The position numbers and the translations under genes are program-made. A DNA stretch of 10,118 nt, taken from NCBI GenBank assembly GCA_029820915.1, contig JALGUI010000059.1:1-10118 (forward strand), read 5' to 3'. The notes under the pieces were generated by a model. That model was not told the origin of the DNA and searched no databases. It saw only the letters and a program-made list of their open reading frames with translations. Shown piece after piece: positions 1 through 4,398 of this stretch. Source of the DNA: Candidatus Zipacnadia bacterium. Lineage in GTDB: Bacteria > Armatimonadota > Zipacnadia > Zipacnadales > UBA5352. Every line of letters starts with the position of its first letter. Within the stretch, counting starts at the first letter, position 1.

Positions 1-1
1 C

Positions 2-1456
2 ATCCACAACCACAACGCGATCGGCTACGCCAAGGGGTCGCTGGGGCGCAGCTTCGAGATCGCGCGCGAGCACCTCGACTTCTTCGCCCACACCGGCCAC
101 TCGCAGTGGCCGGACATGCCCATCATGCCGCGGGACGCGCACATGCACTGGGTGAAGGGCTTCGAGGTGATGAAGCGCGCCTGGCCGACCGTCAAGCGCA
201 TGACGCGCGAGTGGAACCGGCCGGGCGAGTTCGCGTGCTTCCTCGGCTACGAGTTCCACTCCAGCGCCTGGGGCGATTACCACATCGTCTTCCCCGACGA
301 CGCGGGCGAGCTGCGCTACTTCGCCACCCTCGACGGGCTGAAGGCGTACGCCCGCGAGGCGGGAGCGCTCCTCGTCCCGCACCACCCGGCCTACCCGCGG
401 CTGTGGCGCGGGCAACTGTGGGAGCACGTGGATACGCAGCTCTCTCCCATCGCCGAGATCCACTCAGAGCACGGTGGGGCCGAGCGCGACCGCGGCCTGC
501 ACGACTACATCCGCCACTCGATGGGCGGGCGCGCCACCGACAGCACCTGGCAGTGGGCCCTGGACCGCGGGATGAAGCTGGGCTGCGTGGCGTCCACCGA
601 CGACCACCTGGGCTTCCCGGGCGCGTGGGGCGAGGGGATCGCGGCGGTACTCGCCGAGGAGCTGACGCGCGAGGCGGTCTTCGAGGCGCTCAAGGCGCGG
701 CGCTGCTACGCCGTCACCGGCGATCGCATTGAGATCGATTTCACGCTCAACGGCGAGCCGATGGGCGGCGAGCTGCCCGCCACCGACGTGCGCGAGATCG
801 CGGTGTCGGTCGCCGGCTGGGACGAGATCGCCATGGTCGAACTCATCCGCAACGGTGAGCCGATCGCGCGCGCCTTCGGGCGGCAGAAGCCGTCGCTGGA
901 GCCGTGGCCGGGCCGCGCGCGCTGCCGGGTGCGCTACGGCTGGGGGCCGTGGGCGACGCTCGAGATGCCGCGCACCTGCGACTGGCGTATGAGCCTGACG
1001 CTCGACGGCGCGACCATCGGGCGCGTCGTGCCCGCGTGGCAGTCGGGGCCCTACGAGGAGGACCGCCGCGACCGAGTGCTGGAGCGGAGCGACACCTCGT
1101 GCCGCTGGCAGTCGTACACCTCGCGCGCGGGCTGCTTCGCCGAGGACCCGACCAAGGCCATGCTCTTCGAGATCGACGGGCCGGCGAGCGCGGTGCTGCG
1201 GCTGGAGACCGCCGAGCCGGCGCCGCGCGTCATCGAGCGCACGCTGGGCGAGCTGGCACGGGAGTCGGTGACCGAGTTCACCGGCCCGTTCACCAGCGAG
1301 AACCTGCAGATCGAGCGGCTGGTGCCGCCGGCGTCCTATCAGGCGTCGCTGGAGATCGAGGACGAGGGGAGCGGCGAGGGGACGGACTACTACTACGTGC
1401 GCGTGACGCAGGCCAACGGGCAGATGGCGTGGAGTTCGCCGGTCTGGGTTGGGTAA
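2..1456 (+). CDS. PHP-domain DUF3604-like metallohydrolase, C-terminal part (5' end outside window)
   Basis: The frame is open from base 2, so the true start lies upstream; 484 residues are visible. It reads as a PHP-superfamily metal-dependent hydrolase of the DUF3604 / CehA-McbA-like type. The motif IHNHN at residues 1-5 is the first PHP metal-binding motif. Further metal-type motifs are TGHSQW near residue 30, GYEFH at 82-86, VPHH at 125-128, EIHSEH at 152-157 and STDDH at 198-202, followed by the family-typical ALKARRCYAVTGDR stretch at 229-242. From about residue 245 to the end there is a beta-rich C-terminal region with no metal motifs, ending YYYVRVTQANGQMAWSSPVW. Family members are presumed phosphoesterases or hydrolases; the substrate cannot be told from sequence. 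There is no frameshift. Its last 48 nt recur twice downstream. The family call is secure and the biochemical role is unknown. Confidence 0.9.
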   Translation: MHNHNAIGYAKGSLGRSFEIAREHLDFFAHTGHSQWPDMPIMPRDAHMHWVKGFEVMKRAWPTVKRMTREWNRPGEFACFLGYEFHSSAWGDYHIVFPDDAGELRYFATLDGLKAYAREAGALLVPHHPAYPRLWRGQLWEHVDTQLSPIAEIHSEHGGAERDRGLHDYIRHSMGGRATDSTWQWALDRGMKLGCVASTDDHLGFPGAWGEGIAAVLAEELTREAVFEALKARRCYAVTGDRIEIDFTLNGEPMGGELPATDVREIAVSVAGWDEIAMVELIRNGEPIARAFGRQKPSLEPWPGRARCRVRYGWGPWATLEMPRTCDWRMSLTLDGATIGRVVPAWQSGPYEEDRRDRVLERSDTSCRWQSYTSRAGCFAEDPTKAMLFEIDGPASAVLRLETAEPAPRVIERTLGELARESVTEFTGPFTSENLQIERLVPPASYQASLEIEDEGSGEGTDYYYVRVTQANGQMAWSSPVWVG

Positions 1457-1484
1457 GGCGGGTGGACCACGACGGCGGACGGCC

Positions 1485-1506
1485 GGGCGGCGTGGGAACG
1501 CCGCCC
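1485..1506. repeat. Hairpin, type A, copy 1
   Basis: Perfect 9-bp stem: arm GGGCGGCGT (1485-1493), GGGA loop of GNRA form (1494-1497), arm ACGCCGCCC (1498-1506). It is followed by CTCC, TG and ACGGCA. There is no T-run, so an intrinsic terminator is not indicated in either direction. Confidence 0.85.
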
Positions 1507-1522
1507 CTCCTGACGGCATGGG

Positions 1523-1570
1523 CAGGCCAACGGCCAGATGGCGTGGAGTTCGCCGGTCTGGGTTGGGTGA
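1523..1570 (+). pseudogene. Echo 1 of the DUF3604 gene 3' end
   Basis: These 48 nt read QANGQMAWSSPVWVG and a TGA stop. They match the end of the upstream PHP gene (1409-1456) except for one synonymous change (GGG to GGC) and the stop codon (TAA to TGA). An in-frame TGA at 1511-1513 lies just upstream, so the copy cannot be the end of a working gene here. It is either a short tandem duplication or the last remnant of a deleted paralogue. The match continues past the stop through the spacer to the next hairpin arm, which favours duplication. Confidence 0.8.
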
Positions 1571-1601
1571 GGCGATGGGTGGACGACGACGGCGGACGGC
1601 C

Positions 1602-1623
1602 GGGCGGGAACGTAGTCCCGCTC
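1602..1623. repeat. Hairpin, type A, variant with ACGTAG loop, copy 1
   Basis: Arm GGGCGGGA (1602-1609), loop ACGTAG, arm TCCCGCTC (1616-1623), with one G-U pair where the second copy at 1751 has C. It is followed by CTCC-GA-ACGGCG when aligned with that copy. Confidence 0.75.
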
Positions 1624-1654
1624 CTCCGAACGGCGACGGCGACGGCGGACGGCC

Positions 1655-1676
1655 GGGCGGCGTGGGAACGCCGCCC
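1655..1676. repeat. Hairpin, type A, copy 2 (left half of a paired element)
   Basis: Identical to the hairpin at 1485-1506 (arms GGGCGGCGT / ACGCCGCCC, loop GGGA). CTCC and TG follow, then the second hairpin at 1683. Together with ACGGCAA at 1702-1708 this forms the composite that recurs at 3758-3808. Confidence 0.85.
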
Positions 1677-1682
1677 CTCCTG

Positions 1683-1701
1683 GAGGATGCTATGCATCCT
1701 C
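1683..1701. repeat. Hairpin, type B, copy 1
   Basis: Perfect 8-bp stem: GAGGATGC (1683-1690), loop TAT, GCATCCTC (1694-1701). ACGGCAACG follows directly. The position relative to the preceding type A hairpin (CTCC plus two bases) is the same as in the pair at 3758-3801, although the stem sequence is unrelated. Confidence 0.8.
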
Positions 1702-1713
1702 ACGGCAACGACT

Positions 1714-1735
1714 CCGCCAACGAGGGCGTTGGCGG
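1714..1735. repeat. Hairpin with AGGG loop
   Basis: Perfect 9-bp stem: CCGCCAACG (1714-1722), loop AGGG, CGTTGGCGG (1727-1735). CACACGGCAA follows. The CG-AGGG-CG centre is the same as in the hairpin at 2273-2294, although the rest of the stem differs. Confidence 0.8.
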
Positions 1736-1750
1736 CACACGGCAACCGCC

Positions 1751-1772
1751 GGGCGGGAACGTAGTCCCGCCC
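1751..1772. repeat. Hairpin, type A, variant with ACGTAG loop, copy 2
   Basis: Perfect 8-bp stem GGGCGGGA (1751-1758) / TCCCGCCC (1765-1772) around ACGTAG. It is followed by CTCC, GA and ACGGCGACGGCGG, the same right flank as the copy at 1602. Confidence 0.8.
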
Positions 1773-1797
1773 CTCCGAACGGCGACGGCGGACGGCC

Positions 1798-1819
1798 GGG
1801 CGGTGCGGGAGCACCGCCC
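1798..1819. repeat. Hairpin, type A, covariant copy
   Basis: Perfect 9-bp stem GGGCGGTGC (1798-1806) / GCACCGCCC (1811-1819) with the same GGGA loop as 1485 and 1655. Relative to those copies, stem positions 7 and 9 change C to T and T to C, and both partners change to keep pairing. The right flank CTCCTGACGGCATGGG is identical to that of copy 1. Confidence 0.85.
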
Positions 1820-1835
1820 CTCCTGACGGCATGGG

Positions 1836-1883
1836 CAGGCCAATGGCCAGATGGCGTGGTCGAGCCCCATCTGGGTTGGGTGA
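1836..1883 (+). pseudogene. Echo 2 of a DUF3604-family 3' end (remnant of a paralogue)
   Basis: These 48 nt read QANGQMAWSSPIWVG and a TGA stop. Compared with the upstream gene's end, the two Ser codons are swapped between AGY and TCN types (AGT-TCG to TCG-AGC), Asn, Gly and Pro codons change silently, and the only amino-acid change is Val to Ile. That pattern suggests divergence under protein-level selection, so this was probably the end of a separate full-length paralogue. An in-frame TGA at 1824-1826 now precedes it. The stop lies 3 nt before the cupin start, a spacing like that of coupled genes. Confidence 0.75.
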
Positions 1884-1886
1884 GCG

Positions 1887-2252
1887 ATGGCCGAACACAA
1901 CGCCGACGAGTACACGACGCTCGATAGCTCGCGTATCCTCGAGCTGATCCGGCCCGAACGCGAGGGCTCGCGGAACCTCAGCCTCGCGCGAGCCGTTGTT
2001 GAGTCCGGGCGCAGCACGATCCGGCACCGCCACCACAAGTCCGAGGAGGTCTACTACATACTCTCGGGCGAGGGGGCGCTCGAGATCGGAGCGCGCATCG
2101 AGCGGGTGGCGCACGGCGACGCGCGGCTCATCCCGCCCGGCGTCGAGCATCGCGTAACCTGCGTCGGGCCCGAGCCGCTCGTGATCCTGTGCGCGTGCTC
2201 GCCGCCGTACAGCGACGAGGACACGGAGTTGACCGAGGCGGTGAAGACCTGA
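1887..2252 (+). CDS. Small single-domain cupin protein
   Basis: 121 residues, a usual length for a stand-alone Cupin_2 domain, probably cytoplasmic because no signal peptide is seen. Cupin motif 1 is complete: G41, H47, H49, E54 and G61. Motif 2 is nearly complete: G77, P83, G85 and H88, with the usual final Asn not conserved. H47, H49, E54 and H88 should bind one divalent metal. Such proteins range from isomerases and dioxygenases to sugar- or ligand-binding regulators, and nothing here fixes the substrate. The ATG follows the relic stop codon at 1881-1883 by 3 nt and has no well-spaced Shine-Dalgarno sequence, so it may once have been translated by coupling to a lost upstream gene. Confidence 0.88.
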   Translation: MAEHNADEYTTLDSSRILELIRPEREGSRNLSLARAVVESGRSTIRHRHHKSEEVYYILSGEGALEIGARIERVAHGDARLIPPGVEHRVTCVGPEPLVILCACSPPYSDEDTELTEAVKT

Positions 2253-2373
2253 CGGCGGCGGACGGCAACGGGGTCCAGGCGAGGGCGCCTGGACTCCAGA
2301 GGGAGGATGAGGGCGCCTGGACTCCACGGGGAAGGCGAGGGCGCCTGGACTCCAGGGGGAAGATGAGGGCGCG
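2253..2373. repeat. Intergenic repeat block with 28-bp tandem repeats
   Basis: This 121-bp gap opens with ACGGC linkers whose first copy overlaps the cupin stop codon. Three 28-bp units then start at 2281, 2309 and 2337, with a partial fourth at 2365-2372. Each full unit has the same 18 nt (GAGGGCGCCTGGACTCCA) and a variable purine-rich 10 nt. The 10-nt variable part is far too short for CRISPR spacers. The last unit runs up to the next start codon, and its AGGGGGAAGATGAGGG stretch supplies purine-rich sequence at ribosome-binding distance. Confidence 0.85.
2273..2294. repeat. Hairpin with AGGG loop at the head of the 28-bp repeats
   Basis: Perfect 9-bp stem GTCCAGGCG (2273-2281), loop AGGG, CGCCTGGAC (2286-2294). 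The same right arm recurs at 2314-2322 and 2342-2350, whereas the full left arm occurs only once, so three alternative pairings are possible. Confidence 0.8.
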
Positions 2374-2670
2374 GTGGAGATGGACCGGCGCATCGAGCGC
2401 GTCGAGATGGCGCTGGGGAAGCGGCTGATCGTGCGCCGTGTGCGCACGCCCGAGCCCGAGCTGCGCGGTTACGTCGAGATCCGGCCGAGCTCGATTCTCG
2501 TCGAGTACTGCGAGGAGCAGCCGGGCTACTTCTGGGGCTACGAACTGCTGGAGCGCCTCCTGCAGTGGGTGGAGCAGGGCGGCGGCTCCGCATACTTCTA
2601 CGATGTTGAGGGCAGACTGATCCGCGTGCCCGTGGGACGGCCCGCGGACGCAAAGGGACGAGAGGGATAG
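2374..2670 (+). CDS. Hypothetical 98-residue protein
   Basis: I do not recognise this family. From the GTG at 2374 it is 98 residues; an in-frame ATG at 2380 is an alternative start two codons in. GAGGG at 2365-2369 lies 4 nt before the GTG, and a longer purine tract lies further upstream. The protein has no signal peptide or membrane segment. Residues 1-37 are charged (Arg/Glu), residues 41-79 are aromatic-rich (YCEEQPGYFWGYELLERLLQW, then AYFYDVEGRLIRVPVG), and a short polar tail follows. The predicted fold is a small alpha/beta protein. Its stop is 1 nt from the next gene's ATG, so the two are very probably co-transcribed. It is considered real because of that tight spacing and its protein-like composition. 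Confidence 0.7.
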   Translation: MEMDRRIERVEMALGKRLIVRRVRTPEPELRGYVEIRPSSILVEYCEEQPGYFWGYELLERLLQWVEQGGGSAYFYDVEGRLIRVPVGRPADAKGREG

Positions 2671-2671
2671 C

Positions 2672-3655
2672 ATGTTGGTGACGACGCATTGCCGAAGGGT
2701 CGTTGGCCCCTGCACGCTCGCGGCGTGCGCCGCCGGGCTGCTGGCTGTTCTCGCGCTCGGGGGCTGTACGCCGTCGGAGCACCGGCAGGTGATAGCGCGC
2801 GTCAACGGTGAGACCATCACGGGCCGCGACCTGCTGCACGAGCTGCGCATGGCGCGCGGGCCCGCGGTGCTCGTCGAGATGATCGACGCCGACCTGATCC
2901 GCCAGGGCGCCGAGGAGGCGGGCATCGCCGCCGGGCCCGAGGAGATGGACCTGCGCATGGAGCGCGCGGTGGCGCAGGCGGGCTCGGAGGCCGACATGGC
3001 GGCGATGCTCGAGCGGCGCGACCTCAGCCGCGAGCAGTTCCGCGAGATGCTGCTGTTCGACCTGCTGCTCGACAAGCTCGCGCGGGCGTCGATGACCCTC
3101 GATGAGCAGGAGATCAAGGACTTCTATGCCGAGTATCGTGACGACTACGCGGTCGGCGAGCAAGTGAAGGCGCGCATGATGCTCTTCGGCACCAGGTCGG
3201 ACGCCGAGGCGGTGCTGGAGACGCTCGAGGTCGGTGGCGACTTCGCGGGCCTGGCACAGGCGCTGTCGATGGACCCCGCGACGCAGGACAAGGGCGGCGA
3301 CATGGGCTGGTTCGAGCGCGAGGACTACGCCGCGCCGATCTCGGACGCGGCCTTCGCGCTGCAGCCGGGCGAGGTCTCCGAGCCCATCGAGGCGCCGGAC
3401 GGCTGGGTCATCGTGCAGGTCGAGGAGCGCAAGGCCGCCGGTCACCGGCCGCTGGAGGAAGTGCGCGCCGAGGTGCGTGGGCGCATCGAGCGGGCCAAGC
3501 TGCCCTCCGCGCGCCAGGAGTGGATCACACAGGCGCGCGCCGCGGCCACCGTGCGCATCGCCGACCGCGACCTGCGCGCCGCCACCGAGCGGCTCCTGGA
3601 GCACGCGCCGCCGCCTCAGCCTGTCACGCTCCTGCCGGTGCCGCCGCCGCGGTAG
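2672..3655 (+). CDS. Parvulin-like (SurA/PrsA-type) foldase lipoprotein
   Basis: 327 residues. The N-terminus has Arg residues, a hydrophobic stretch (15-30) and a lipobox L29-G30-G31-C32, so it should be exported and lipid-anchored outside the cytoplasmic membrane. Residues 40-155 form a SurA_N-like helical chaperone region beginning with the usual VIARVNGETIT. Residues 164-252 match a rotamase/parvulin domain, with the conserved GGDMGWF (208-214) and FALQPGEVSEPI (228-239) stretches. A helical tail and a Pro-rich end follow. The family folds secreted or outer-envelope proteins by proline isomerisation or plain chaperoning. Both His residues usually conserved in parvulins appear to be replaced (M169 in KARMML, V246 in GWVIVQV), so isomerase activity is doubtful. 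It sits 1 nt after the preceding small gene. Confidence 0.88.
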   Translation: MLVTTHCRRVVGPCTLAACAAGLLAVLALGGCTPSEHRQVIARVNGETITGRDLLHELRMARGPAVLVEMIDADLIRQGAEEAGIAAGPEEMDLRMERAVAQAGSEADMAAMLERRDLSREQFREMLLFDLLLDKLARASMTLDEQEIKDFYAEYRDDYAVGEQVKARMMLFGTRSDAEAVLETLEVGGDFAGLAQALSMDPATQDKGGDMGWFEREDYAAPISDAAFALQPGEVSEPIEAPDGWVIVQVEERKAAGHRPLEEVRAEVRGRIERAKLPSARQEWITQARAAATVRIADRDLRAATERLLEHAPPPQPVTLLPVPPPR

Positions 3656-3757
3656 GCGGTATGGCGGCAAGGAAGGCAAGGCAGGGAACGACGGGAACGG
3701 CGGCCACGACAGGAACGGCCGACGGCGACAGCCAGGCAACGGCGAACGGCAAACGGC

Positions 3758-3777
3758 GGCGCATGTGAACATGCGCC
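3758..3777. repeat. Hairpin, type A position, second composite
   Basis: Perfect 9-bp stem GGCGCATGT (3758-3766) / ACATGCGCC (3769-3777) around GA; sterically this is an 8-bp stem with a TGAA loop. CTCC and two bases separate it from the next hairpin. There is no T-run after it. Confidence 0.82.
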
Positions 3778-3783
3778 CTCCGG

Positions 3784-3801
3784 GCGACCGCGAGCGGTCG
3801 C
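3784..3801. repeat. Hairpin, type B position, second composite
   Basis: Perfect 8-bp stem GCGACCGC (3784-3791) / GCGGTCGC (3794-3801) around GA, in practice 7 bp with a CGAG loop. It is followed directly by ACGGCAAAG, just as the type B hairpin at 1683-1701 is followed by ACGGCAACG. Confidence 0.82.
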
Positions 3802-3845
3802 ACGGCAAAGGCAACGGCCAGGCAACGGCGGGCCGCATGGCGCGG

Positions 3846-3875
3846 TTGCCCGGCCCGGAGACTTTGCGCTATAAT
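3846..3875 (+). promoter_or_regulatory. Sigma70-type promoter for the nifU-like / DUF58 genes
   Basis: A perfect TATAAT (3870-3875) lies 18 nt after TTGCCC (3846-3851, four of six matches to TTGACA). Transcription would begin near 3882 and leave a leader of about 58 nt before the ATG at 3940. The element stands out in GC-rich surroundings. No operator or riboswitch is recognisable in the leader; a weak 5-bp ACTCG/CGAGT stem lies at 3909-3930. Confidence 0.7.
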
Positions 3876-3939
3876 GCTCCCACGGGCCGGACGCGGCGCC
3901 GGATACCCACTCGACTGAACACAAGCGAGTTGACGATAG

Positions 3940-4395
3940 ATGCAGTACTCCGAGAAGGTCATAGACCACTTCGAGAACCCTCGCAACGTCGGGGTGATCG
4001 AGGACGCCAACGCCATCGGCGAGGTGGGCAACCCCCGCTGCGGCGACATCATGAAGATCACCATGCAGATCAACGAGGAGACGGATGTGGTCGAGGATAT
4101 CCGCTTCCAGACCTTCGGCTGTGGCGCGGCGATCGCGGTGAGCTCGATCCTGACCGAGATGGTGAAGGGCAAGACGATTGAGCAGGCGCTGCAGGTCGAT
4201 AACAGCGATGTTGTGGTAGAGCTCGGGGGGCTGCCCAACATCAAGGTGCACTGCTCGGTACTGGGCGAGGAGGGCATCGCGGCGGCGGCCCGCGACTACT
4301 TCGAGCAGCACCCCGACAAGACGCCACCGGCAATCCTGGCGGAGAAGGTCAAGCGCCTCGAGACCGCGGAGGCGCACGAGCACGGAGAGCAGTAG
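3940..4395 (+). CDS. NifU/IscU-type iron-sulfur cluster scaffold protein
   Basis: 151 residues, single-domain and cytoplasmic. It carries the three invariant cluster-ligand cysteines C34 (NPRCGD), C61 (FGCGAA) and C105 (VHCSVL), plus D36 and H104, which assist cluster handling. The N-terminal YSEKVIDHFENPRNVG is typical of the NifU N-terminal / IscU family. It should accept sulfur from a cysteine desulfurase and assemble [2Fe-2S] or [4Fe-4S] clusters for transfer to apoproteins. No desulfurase gene lies next to it in the window. It lacks the NifU C-terminal Nfu domain, so it is IscU-like in layout. The variable C-terminus (120-151) is helical and charged. No strong Shine-Dalgarno sequence precedes the ATG. 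The promoter at 3846-3875 serves it. Confidence 0.93.
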   Translation: MQYSEKVIDHFENPRNVGVIEDANAIGEVGNPRCGDIMKITMQINEETDVVEDIRFQTFGCGAAIAVSSILTEMVKGKTIEQALQVDNSDVVVELGGLPNIKVHCSVLGEEGIAAAARDYFEQHPDKTPPAILAEKVKRLETAEAHEHGEQ

Positions 4396-4398
4396 CGG

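Larger units (their letters stand above)
1457..1886. repeat. Intergenic mosaic of ACGGC linkers, hairpins and copied gene tails
   Basis: These 430 bases between the PHP gene and the cupin gene hold no credible gene. They contain about 16 copies of ACGGC, seven perfect or near-perfect hairpins, and two copies of the upstream gene's 3' end. Bases 1409-1522 and those from 1523 onward form an imperfect 114-bp tandem duplication (tail, spacer, first hairpin arm) that diverges inside the hairpin. The same linker style returns at 3656-3845. It resembles REP/BIME-type intergenic repeats in organisation, but I do not recognise a named family. Confidence 0.85.
3656..3845. repeat. Second ACGGC/hairpin intergenic block
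   Basis: Low-complexity, purine-rich linker sequence with nine ACGGC copies (GGCAACGGC-like spacing) and two adjacent hairpins at 3758-3777 and 3784-3801. It contains no credible gene. It ends at the promoter for the nifU-like gene. The linker style and the paired hairpins match the 1457-1886 block. Confidence 0.8.

Noticed and set aside
1485..1823. GC-rich hairpins as intrinsic terminators
   Set aside because: No hairpin is followed by a T-run on either strand, and several lie one after another, which does not fit simple termination.
1449..1826. Plus-strand frames of 125 and 286 codons over the repeat mosaic
   Set aside because: They translate the repeats into Arg/Gly/Pro-rich text (GGRRRRTAGR-like). 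They overlap the PHP gene's end, have no ribosome site and no domain.
2281..2372. 28-bp direct repeats as a CRISPR array
   Set aside because: The repeats are 18 nt constant plus only 10 nt variable, with three units, no proper spacers and no cas genes nearby.
1290..2447. 385-codon minus-strand frame through the hairpin mosaic
   Set aside because: It owes its length to GC-rich repeats. The product is low-complexity Pro/Arg/Ser and overlaps the cupin gene and the PHP gene end.
2054..3838. 594-codon and overlapping minus-strand open frames across the lipoprotein gene
   Set aside because: The composition is Arg/Pro/Ser-biased, there is no domain, and they run through both hairpin repeats and real genes, as expected of antisense frames in high-GC DNA.
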